NCBI GenBank assembly: GCA_934229395.1
Contig: CAKQDL010000026.1
Location: forward strand, 1-26,661
Reading direction: 5' to 3'
Length of the DNA: 26,661 nt
Origin: an uncultured Peptococcaceae bacterium
GTDB lineage: Bacteria > Bacillota > Peptococcia > Peptococcales > Peptococcaceae
The notes under the pieces were generated by a model that saw nothing but the letters and a program-made list of their open reading frames with translations, searched no databases and was not told where the DNA came from. Both the position numbers and the translations under genes were made by a program. Below, in pieces: positions 17,872 through 22,770 of this stretch. Within the stretch, counting starts at the first letter, position 1. Each line of letters starts with the position of its first letter.

Positions 17872-19170
17872 TTACTTAATAACGGCGCTGCTGTAAAGAA
17901 GGTCCATAACCTTTTCAAAAAGGATGGAGTTTCTAAGAGCTTCGGTTTGGCCTTGAACCATGAAGATTTGCTTCAATTGGTCTTTTTCCATTTGATAGTA
18001 GCCAGCGAGTTTTTCAATTTCAGCATCCAAATCTTCTTCAGATACTTCGATTTCTTCGCGTTCAGCGATTTCCTTAAGAACGAGTTGTTGTTCAACAGCC
18101 TTCACAGCGCGTTCGGTGAATTCCTTCATAGCGTCTTCTTCGGTGGTGTTGGTGAGCTGATAGTACATGTCCATTTCGATGCCTTGTGCACGAAGGTTGT
18201 AAACCATTTCGTTCATGTAGTTTTGAGCTTCCTTTTCAACCAAGGATTCAGGAGCTACAACGTCGCTGTCTTCGGTGATCTTAATAGCGATTTGAGCCTT
18301 GTATTGGTTTACAGCAGCTTCTTCACGTTGCTTGGTCATTTCTTCGCGAAGGTTTGCCTTGTATTCGTCCAAGGTTTCGAAATCGCTTACATCCTTAGCG
18401 AAATCGTCATCGAGTGGAGCGAGTTCTTTGCGCTTGATGGCATTTACCTTAACGGTAAATACAACAGCAGCGCCAGCGAGATCAGCAGCATGGTAATCTT
18501 CTGGGAAGGAAAGTTCGATGTCCTTTTCTTCGCCGAGCTTCATGCCAATCATGCCATCTTCGAAACCAGGGATGAAGCTGTTGGAACCGATGGTGAGTTC
18601 GTAGTTTTCAGCGGTGCCGCCTTCAAAAGCTACGCCATCTTTTTTGCCGCAGAAGTCAAGAAGAACGATGTCGCCGTTTTCAACGGTAGCGTTTTCGTCT
18701 TCAACATCTACAACCAAAGCGGTGTTTTCGCGAGTGTGATCGATTTCCTTAAGAAGGTCTTCTTCGCTAAGGGTGGTATCGATTTTTTCGAGTTCAATAC
18801 CCTTGTATTCGCCTAGGGTGATGTCTTGCTTGGTATCAACAACAACGGTGAATACGAATGGTTCGCCAGCTTCTAAGGTAACAACGTCAAACTTAGGTTC
18901 AGCGATTGGCTTAATGGTTTCATCTGCCTTTACAGCTTCGAAATACTTAGGGAATACGCAAAGTTCTGCTGCATCATAGTAGAAAAAGTCCTTGCCATAT
19001 TGTTGTTCAATGAGTTGACGAGGAGCTTTGCCCTTACGGAAACCAGGAACGTTGATTTTGCCTTTGTTTTCTTTGTAAGCCTTTTCTACATATTCCTTGA
19101 ACTCATCTTGTGCAATTTCAATGGTTAATTCTACTTGTACTTTGTCAAGTTGTTTCTTTTCTACCTTCAT
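17872..19170 (-). CDS. tig: Trigger factor (ribosome-bound chaperone and prolyl isomerase)
   Basis: Trigger factor binds the large ribosomal subunit next to the exit tunnel and shields nascent chains. The product is 432 residues. The N-terminal ribosome-binding domain has the signature GFRKGKAP (43-50). The FKBP-type isomerase domain covers about 155-240 (FIPGFEDGMIGMKLGEE). The rest is the helical SurA-like chaperone domain. AGGAGG lies 8 bases before the ATG. It is the first gene of the cluster tig-clpP-clpX(-lon-ysxC). A long antisense open frame over residues 120-400 is a shadow. Confidence 0.98.
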   Translation of the reverse strand: MKVEKKQLDKVQVELTIEIAQDEFKEYVEKAYKENKGKINVPGFRKGKAPRQLIEQQYGKDFFYYDAAELCVFPKYFEAVKADETIKPIAEPKFDVVTLEAGEPFVFTVVVDTKQDITLGEYKGIELEKIDTTLSEEDLLKEIDHTRENTALVVDVEDENATVENGDIVLLDFCGKKDGVAFEGGTAENYELTIGSNSFIPGFEDGMIGMKLGEEKDIELSFPEDYHAADLAGAAVVFTVKVNAIKRKELAPLDDDFAKDVSDFETLDEYKANLREEMTKQREEAAVNQYKAQIAIKITEDSDVVAPESLVEKEAQNYMNEMVYNLRAQGIEMDMYYQLTNTTEEDAMKEFTERAVKAVEQQLVLKEIAEREEIEVSEEDLDAEIEKLAGYYQMEKDQLKQIFMVQGQTEALRNSILFEKVMDLLYSSAVIK

Positions 19171-19200
19171 TAAATAATCCTCCTAAAAATGCATCTATTT

Positions 19201-19222
19201 TTTTAGTCTAAAGTAGACAAAA
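19201..19222. promoter_or_regulatory. Inverted repeat in the tig leader or promoter region
   Basis: GTCTA-AAG-TAGAC at 19206-19218, flanked by TTTT(A) on one side and AAAA on the other, forms a near-perfect 22-base palindrome about 30 bases before the tig ATG. It could be an operator or a short leader hairpin. On the minus strand TAGACT within it is a possible -10, but no good -35 is paired with it, so the tig start site is unresolved. It does not match CIRCE or CtsR sites. Confidence 0.4.
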
Positions 19223-19239
19223 CGCCTATTTAATAATAT

Positions 19240-19263
19240 AAAAAAAGCGACTTAGGAAGTCGC
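19240..19263 (-). terminator. Terminator of the tRNA-Leu/tRNA-Gly unit
   Basis: Minus strand: GCGACTT, loop CCT, AAGTCGC, then seven T. It begins 10 bases after the tRNA-Gly 3' end. Confidence 0.9.
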
Positions 19264-19272
19264 AATTTTCAA

Positions 19273-19344
19273 AGCGGAAAACGAGATTCGAACTCGCGAC
19301 CCTCGCCTTGGCAAGGCGATGCTCTACCACTGAGCCATTTCCGC
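19273..19344 (-). tRNA. tRNA-Gly (anticodon GCC)
   Basis: Cloverleaf on the minus strand: acceptor GCGGAAA with TTTCCGC, anticodon stem TCGCC/GGCGA around loop TTGCCAA, and T-loop GTTCGAATC. Discriminator is T (U in RNA) and no CCA is encoded. It is the second gene of a two-tRNA transcript, 3 bases after tRNA-Leu. Confidence 0.97.
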
Positions 19345-19347
19345 AGA

Positions 19348-19429
19348 TGCGGGTGAAGGGACTTGAACCCCCACGTCGTGAAACGCCAGATCCTAAGTCT
19401 GGTGCGTCTGCCAATTCCGCCACACCCGC
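19348..19429 (-). tRNA. tRNA-Leu (anticodon TAG)
   Basis: An 82-base class II tRNA with a long variable arm on the minus strand. Acceptor GCGGGTG pairs with CACCCGC; the anticodon loop is CTTAGGA and discriminator A. No CCA is encoded. The transcribed leader can form a 7-bp hairpin (CGTTGTA with TACAACG) before the 5' end, which may guide pre-tRNA processing. Confidence 0.97.
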
Positions 19430-19471
19430 TGATATGTTGTTGCGTTGTAACCCGTCGCTACAACGATATTG

Positions 19472-19500
19472 ATATTATCATGTAATAAATTCTTTGTCAA
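19472..19500 (-). promoter_or_regulatory. Strong promoter of the tRNA-Leu/tRNA-Gly unit
   Basis: Minus strand: a perfect TTGACA (19495-19500), 17-base spacer and TAATAT (19472-19477) inside TGATAATAT. Four bases later comes ATCGTTGT (19460-19467), the same box at the same distance as in both tRNA-Pro promoters. Confidence 0.85.
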
Positions 19501-19671
19501 CAGTCTTAAAAATATTTCTGCAAAATTCTCGTGATTTTTTTACGCCCTTTGTTTTCGATCCTATAAATGCTGGAGGTTCATTCGCCGCCGCTCCCCCACG
19601 TTCTTCCTTTTGGCCGCAGAGCGCCAAACGCCATCACCCCTCGCTGAGCACATCTCTTTTTTCTTTTCATT
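19501..19671. other. Divergent intergenic region with no gene seen
   Basis: It separates the leftward tRNA promoter from the rightward CpXC promoter. Open frames crossing it lack ribosome binding sites and family features. I see no conserved RNA or repeat here. Confidence 0.5.
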
Positions 19672-19700
19672 TTTACAAGTGGCAAAAGATTTGCTATACT
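19672..19700 (+). promoter_or_regulatory. Promoter of the CpXC-relQ operon
   Basis: TTTACA (19672-19677), a 17-base spacer and TATACT (19695-19700), both 5 of 6. Start predicted near 19707, with a leader of about 26 bases ending in AGGAGG. Confidence 0.75.
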
Positions 19701-19732
19701 GATGCTATAACAAGATTTTTTAGGAGGATATT

Positions 19733-20407
19733 ATGTCTAAGTCAACCCTTATTTCTGCACAATGCCCTCATTGTAATGCAGATATTGAATTTCCATACTA
19801 TGACGATGTCAACGTAGAACAAAATCCTGAGCTCAAGGAGGCCATCCTTTCTGGTGATTTCTTTAAATATGTTTGCCCTCATTGCGGCGAAGAAATTTCC
19901 ACCGTCGGCCCTCTCCTCTACCATGACCCAAGCGTACCTACCCTTATTTACATGGTGCCACAAGGTTTTGATTACTCTGTAGAACAGCTCGATGAGATGC
20001 TTGGATTGATTGACGGCATGGAAGGCGACCGTTCCAGTCACTACACCGCTAGAATTGTTACCTCTATTGATAAGCTTCTTGAAAAAATTTATATCCAAGA
20101 AGCCGGTCTTGATGACCACCTTGTTGAACTTGTAAAGCTCGCCTACCTCAAGCATTATGCCCAAGATCTACAAACCAAGGGCCGCATTCACGCCACCATT
20201 TATATGCCAGGCGAAGATGCAAACGAAGCGCAAATCGTTTTCATCTTAGGGGATGCCCACGAGCTTGCAAGCGTCGATTTCTCCAAAGATTACTATGCAT
20301 ACTTCGGCACTGAATATGCTGAACGCTTGGCAAAAGAAAATGAAGCTGTTAAATTCCTCGAAGTTGATGAAAAATGGGCTTCTGATTTTGTTTCCCAAGC
20401 AAACTAA
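19733..20407 (+). CDS. CpXC-domain zinc-ribbon protein of unknown function
   Basis: A 224-residue cytosolic protein. The N-terminal part matches the CpXC family: two CPHC knuckles (Cys11/Cys14 and Cys48/Cys51) that probably hold one zinc ion, separated by the acidic segment typical of the family. The rest (about 60-224) is acidic, alpha/beta-like and not recognised as an enzyme. There is no signal peptide or membrane segment. TAGGAGG lies 7 bases before the ATG and a good promoter is upstream. It is the first gene of a two-gene operon with a RelQ-like alarmone synthetase 15 bases downstream, so a link to stress or starvation physiology is possible, but that is inference. Confidence 0.85.
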   Translation: MSKSTLISAQCPHCNADIEFPYYDDVNVEQNPELKEAILSGDFFKYVCPHCGEEISTVGPLLYHDPSVPTLIYMVPQGFDYSVEQLDEMLGLIDGMEGDRSSHYTARIVTSIDKLLEKIYIQEAGLDDHLVELVKLAYLKHYAQDLQTKGRIHATIYMPGEDANEAQIVFILGDAHELASVDFSKDYYAYFGTEYAERLAKENEAVKFLEVDEKWASDFVSQAN

Positions 20408-20422
20408 GAATCGGGTGCCACT

Positions 20423-21109
20423 ATGTTTACAGACAACCTTGATCAATTGAGTGTAGCCCTAACCAGTCAGGATGTACTAGAGCCTACTGACGACGCTGCT
20501 GATGTGTTAAAGCACGCCGAATCCTTTCAATATATGATGCTAGAATACGAGGCGGCTCTTTTGGCCTTTGAAACAAAGCTCAACACTCTAGATAGAGAAT
20601 ACAATCTCAGGCACGACCGCAACCCAATAGAGTCCATTTCGACGCGCTTGAAATCACCGAGCAGCATTGTTGAAAAAATGCAGCGCCGCGGCTTGCAGCT
20701 TTCTATAGACTGTATTCAAAATTCCCTCACCGATATTGCTGGTGCACGCGTTATTTGTTCCTTCTTAGATGATATCTATATTTTGGCTGATATGATTGAG
20801 GCCCAAGAGGATATTACCGTACTTGTAAAGAAGGATTATATCGCAAATCCAAAGGAGAACGGCTATCGCAGCCTCCATCTTATTGTGTCCACACCAATTT
20901 ATCTCACCCACGGGCGTAAGGATGTGGCCGTAGAAATCCAATTTCGTACCATTGCTATGGAATTTTGGGCAACACTTGAGCACAAAATCAAGTACAAAAA
21001 ACGCATCAGCGATCCAGAAAGTGTATCTGCCGAGCTAAAATCCTGCGCCAGTCTTATTAATGAAATTGACCATCGCATGCAAAGCCTTCGCAGACGCACC
21101 ATCGATTAA
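20423..21109 (+). CDS. relQ: Small alarmone synthetase, RelQ/YjbM-like GTP pyrophosphokinase
   Basis: A single-domain (p)ppGpp synthetase that transfers pyrophosphate from ATP to GDP or GTP. It has no HD hydrolase, TGS or ACT domain, so it is a small alarmone synthetase rather than the long Rel. The 228-residue product has the RelA/SpoT synthetase motifs: TRLKSPSSIVEK (74-85), DIAGARV (104-110), NPKENGYRSLH (142-152), VEIQFRT (170-176) and EHKIKYK (186-192). Residues 1-30 extend beyond the usual RelQ start, and the ribosome binding site is weak (GGGTG), so translation may be coupled to the CpXC gene 15 bases upstream. A terminator follows directly. RelQ is the best sub-family guess because of the EHKIKYK motif and overall length. 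Confidence 0.9.
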   Translation: MFTDNLDQLSVALTSQDVLEPTDDAADVLKHAESFQYMMLEYEAALLAFETKLNTLDREYNLRHDRNPIESISTRLKSPSSIVEKMQRRGLQLSIDCIQNSLTDIAGARVICSFLDDIYILADMIEAQEDITVLVKKDYIANPKENGYRSLHLIVSTPIYLTHGRKDVAVEIQFRTIAMEFWATLEHKIKYKKRISDPESVSAELKSCASLINEIDHRMQSLRRRTID

Positions 21110-21116
21110 TCATTTG

Positions 21117-21143
21117 CCAGAGTCTACGGGCTCTGGTTTTTTT
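21117..21143 (+). terminator. Terminator of the CpXC-relQ operon
   Basis: CCAGAGTC pairs with GGCTCTGG (one T-G wobble), loop TACG, then seven T, 7 bases after the relQ stop. Confidence 0.93.
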
Positions 21144-21642
21144 ATGCGCATTTTTCATTTATAATATGAAGCTTTTAAGCAGAGCACACAGTTTCTTCTT
21201 TTCTTTGATGCTTCCCATCCTGTTTACTTGAAAGAGTGTAGGAAATTTTTTCACATATTTACGAATCAAAGCGGCGTTCATCCTAAATTTTTAACCAAAA
21301 TCATCACACCTCAATATTTTTTTGGAAATTTTACTGTGCCAGCTTGCGTTTTTAGATTTTTTTTTACCTTTTTTCTTCCAACGATGGCTGCTCGCAAAAC
21401 TTTTTTCGGCGGTTTCTAGATATTTTTTGGAGAAAATTAAGCCGATTTTAGTCAAATCTGACGGCCAAATTTGAAATTTTTTTAGTTTGTTTTGGCCGAA
21501 ACGCCACGTCTCTGCAGCTGGTTCTTGACAATTTCTTGATGTTTTTTTACAAACGACCCTCGCCAAAACAGCTCAACCAAGCCATTTACTGTACACCCAG
21601 AAAACAAGGCGCAAAAAACGTTAATTTTTTTTAGCAATTGTG
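21144..21642. other. AT-rich gene-free spacer studded with T-tracts
   Basis: About 500 bases between the relQ terminator and the first tRNA-Pro promoter. I find no convincing gene. A 91-codon minus-strand frame (21291-21566) lacks a ribosome binding site and is lysine-rich by composition. The plus strand carries nine or more runs of six to nine T, and there are small inverted repeats such as GTCA-AATC-TGAC at about 21450. It may be decayed sequence or intrinsically curved DNA upstream of the tRNA promoters. Confidence 0.5.
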
Positions 21643-21671
21643 TTGACAAGAAACACATCCCATGATAATAT
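21643..21671 (+). promoter_or_regulatory. Promoter of tRNA-Pro copy 1
   Basis: Perfect TTGACA (21643-21648), 17-base spacer, TAATAT (21666-21671) within TGATAATAT, then four bases and ATCGTTGT (21676-21683). Confidence 0.88.
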
Positions 21672-21683
21672 ACATATCGTTGT

Positions 21684-21757
21684 CGGGGCGTAGCGCAGTT
21701 TGGTAGCGCACGTGGTTTGGGACCATGGGGTCGGGGGTTCGAATCCCTCCGCCCCGA
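21684..21757 (+). tRNA. tRNA-Pro (anticodon TGG), copy 1
   Basis: 74 bases; acceptor CGGGGCG with CGCCCCG, anticodon loop TTTGGGA, T-loop GTTCGAATC, discriminator A, no encoded CCA. The 5' end lies directly after the ATCGTTGT leader box, so the transcript leader is very short. No clear terminator follows it. Confidence 0.97.
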
Positions 21758-21805
21758 TGATATTTTTATCAATCCAATTGATTGATGTTACACCAAAAAT
21801 TGTTC

Positions 21806-21834
21806 TTGACAAACACTTCCCACCGTGGTAAGAT
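21806..21834 (+). promoter_or_regulatory. Promoter of tRNA-Pro copy 2 and the following tRNA array
   Basis: Perfect TTGACA (21806-21811), 17-base spacer, TAAGAT (21829-21834), four bases, then ATCGTTGT (21839-21846). It probably drives all six downstream tRNAs. Confidence 0.82.
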
Positions 21835-21846
21835 GTTAATCGTTGT

Positions 21847-21920
21847 CGGGGCGTAGCGCAGTTTGGTAGCGCACGTGGTTTGGGACCATGGGGTCGGGGG
21901 TTCGAATCCCTCCGCCCCGA
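21847..21920 (+). tRNA. tRNA-Pro (anticodon TGG), copy 2
   Basis: Identical in sequence to copy 1 over all 74 bases. First gene of the six-tRNA array Pro-Gly-Arg-His-Gln-Lys. Confidence 0.97.
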
Positions 21921-21940
21921 TTAATTTTCTTTCAAGACAT

Positions 21941-22011
21941 GCGGGTGTAACTCAATGGTAGAGTTCTGGCCTTCCAAGCCAGCTACGTGGGTTCGATTCC
22001 CATCACCCGCT
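21941..22011 (+). tRNA. tRNA-Gly (anticodon TCC)
   Basis: 71 bases; acceptor GCGGGTG with CACCCGC, anticodon loop CTTCCAA, discriminator T. It complements the GCC isoacceptor at 19273 and together they read all glycine codons. Two bases separate it from tRNA-Arg. Confidence 0.97.
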
Positions 22012-22013
22012 GT

Positions 22014-22087
22014 GTGCCTGTAGCTCAGTTGGATAGAGCATCGGACTTCTAATCCGAGGGTCGGGGGTTCGAATCCCTCCAGGCACG
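22014..22087 (+). tRNA. tRNA-Arg (anticodon TCT)
   Basis: 74 bases; acceptor GTGCCTG with CAGGCAC, anticodon loop TTCTAAT, discriminator G. It reads AGA/AGG codons. Confidence 0.97.
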
Positions 22088-22107
22088 GTTTTAAATCAAT
22101 TAAATAT

Positions 22108-22181
22108 GGTGGATGTGGCGAAGTGGTTAACGCACCGGATTGTGGCTCCGGCATTCGTGGGTTCGATTCCCATCTTCCACC
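22108..22181 (+). tRNA. tRNA-His (anticodon GTG) with a T-T acceptor mismatch
   Basis: Includes the encoded extra 5' G(-1) at 22108 opposite discriminator C73, the identity pair of tRNA-His. The anticodon loop is TTGTGGC. The acceptor stem GTGGATG/CTTCCAC has a T6-T67 mismatch (22114 against 22175); the other six pairs are normal. GUG is a queuosine-type anticodon, a substrate class for the Tgt and QueA encoded in this window. Confidence 0.95.
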
Positions 22182-22210
22182 CTTGCTTCACAAAAATTTC
22201 ATAACCACAT

Positions 22211-22282
22211 TGGGGTATCGCCAAGCGGTAAGGCAACGGACTTTGACTCCGTCATTCGTAGGTTCGAATCCTGCTACCCCAG
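22211..22282 (+). tRNA. tRNA-Gln (anticodon TTG)
   Basis: 72 bases; acceptor TGGGGTA with TACCCCA, anticodon loop TTTGACT, discriminator G, no encoded CCA. Confidence 0.97.
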
Positions 22283-22285
22283 TAT

Positions 22286-22358
22286 GCGCCATTAGCTCAG
22301 GTGGTAGAGCACCTGACTTTTAATCAGGGTGTCGAAGGTTCGAGTCCTTCATGGCGCA
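22286..22358 (+). tRNA. tRNA-Lys (anticodon TTT)
   Basis: 73 bases; acceptor GCGCCAT with ATGGCGC, anticodon loop TTTTAAT, discriminator A. It is the last tRNA of the array. The restriction-modification island begins within about 250 bases of its 3' end, although I found no repeated copy of that 3' end inside the window. Confidence 0.97.
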
Positions 22359-22360
22359 GT

Positions 22361-22391
22361 AATCCGAGTCCGTTTGGATTCGGATTTTTTT
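22361..22391 (+). terminator. Terminator of the tRNA array
   Basis: AATCCGAGTCC pairs with GGATTCGGATT (one G-T wobble, loop GTTT), followed by a run of T. It begins 2 bases after tRNA-Lys. Confidence 0.95.
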
Positions 22392-22524
22392 ATACATTTT
22401 CTAACACTACTTCTATTACAACCTATACCTCATACAAAAAGGCGGCGACACAAAGAGGACTTCACTTAGGGATTTGTAGAAAAACAGATTTAGCGTGATG
22501 TCTTCAAGCGGTGCCAAAAGAAAT

Positions 22525-22564
22525 AACGACCATGCAAGAGTAGCAATGCTCCTGTGTGGTCGTT
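22525..22564 (-). terminator. Long hairpin, probable terminator of the hsd locus
   Basis: AACGACCATGCA pairs with TGTGTGGTCGTT (12 pairs, two wobbles), with three more pairs inside after a mismatch. On the minus strand it is followed by TTATTTCTTTT, so it would end transcripts from hsdR and the fragment below. The plus-strand side also has TTTTCTT, so it may act both ways. The bases between the tRNA terminator and this hairpin (22392-22524) show no gene. Confidence 0.6.
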
Positions 22565-22599
22565 TTCTTATGCTCAAGTACCAAAATGGTATGTGAGCA

Positions 22600-22749
22600 T
22601 TACGAATTATTTTGCTGAACAGAGAGAATGAAATCAGCCATAGCCATTGAAGAATTTACAAACAATCTAACATGATGTTCCTCAATTGGAATTCTAGCTG
22701 CTCCAACCCCATGTGCATCATTTCTTTGTTTCTTAACAAAATAAATGCA
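22600..22749 (-). pseudogene. C-terminal remnant of an abortive-infection (Abi_C-like) protein
   Basis: The minus-strand frame is open for 49 codons and has no start codon. It begins right after a TGA at 22750-22752 and ends at TAA 22600-22602. The peptide contains VKKQRNDAHGVGAAR, then EEHHVRLFVNSSMAMADFIL. This pattern (RN..AHG, about 15 residues, H-x3-L-x-V-N, A-x-F) resembles the end of the C-terminal domain of abortive-infection family proteins that often sit inside type I restriction loci. It lies 21 bases past the hsdR stop, in the same frame. The likely history is that a full gene once stood here and all but its tail was deleted. The family match is by eye. Confidence 0.5.
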
Positions 22750-22770
22750 TCACTCACCATCCTTCTTTGT

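Larger units (their letters stand above)
21676..21921 (+). repeat. Direct 83-base repeat carrying two tRNA-Pro genes
   Basis: Positions 21676-21758 and 21839-21921 are identical over 83 bases: the 8-base leader ATCGTTGT, the whole tRNA-Pro and one or two following bases. The sequence between the copies and both promoter spacers differ. This suggests a tandem duplication whose transcribed part is held identical by selection or gene conversion. Confidence 0.9.

Noticed and set aside
17947..18816. A 289-codon plus-strand open frame
   Set aside because: It is antisense to tig, lacks a ribosome binding site, and has a Phe/Leu/Val-rich composition typical of a shadow of a Glu/Lys-rich gene.
12802..19260. 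CtsR or CIRCE heat-shock operators before the clp, lon or tig genes
   Set aside because: I looked for GGTCAAA tandem boxes and for the TTAGCACTC/GAGTGCTAA inverted repeat in the gaps and saw neither.
21291..21566. A 91-codon minus-strand frame in the T-tract spacer
   Set aside because: Lysine-rich because the DNA is T-rich on the other strand; no ribosome binding site or recognisable family.
21758..21790. ATCAAT-CCA-ATTGAT hairpin after tRNA-Pro copy 1 as a terminator
   Set aside because: It is short, AT-rich and not followed by a T-tract.
21482..22498. Several 60-100-codon frames across the tRNA array
   Set aside because: They translate tRNA genes (typical peptides such as GFEPPTPWSQT) and are artefacts.
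22359..22770. Attachment-site copy of the tRNA-Lys 3' end
   Set aside because: No repeat of the T-arm and acceptor end was found between the array and hsdR; any partner site would lie outside the window.
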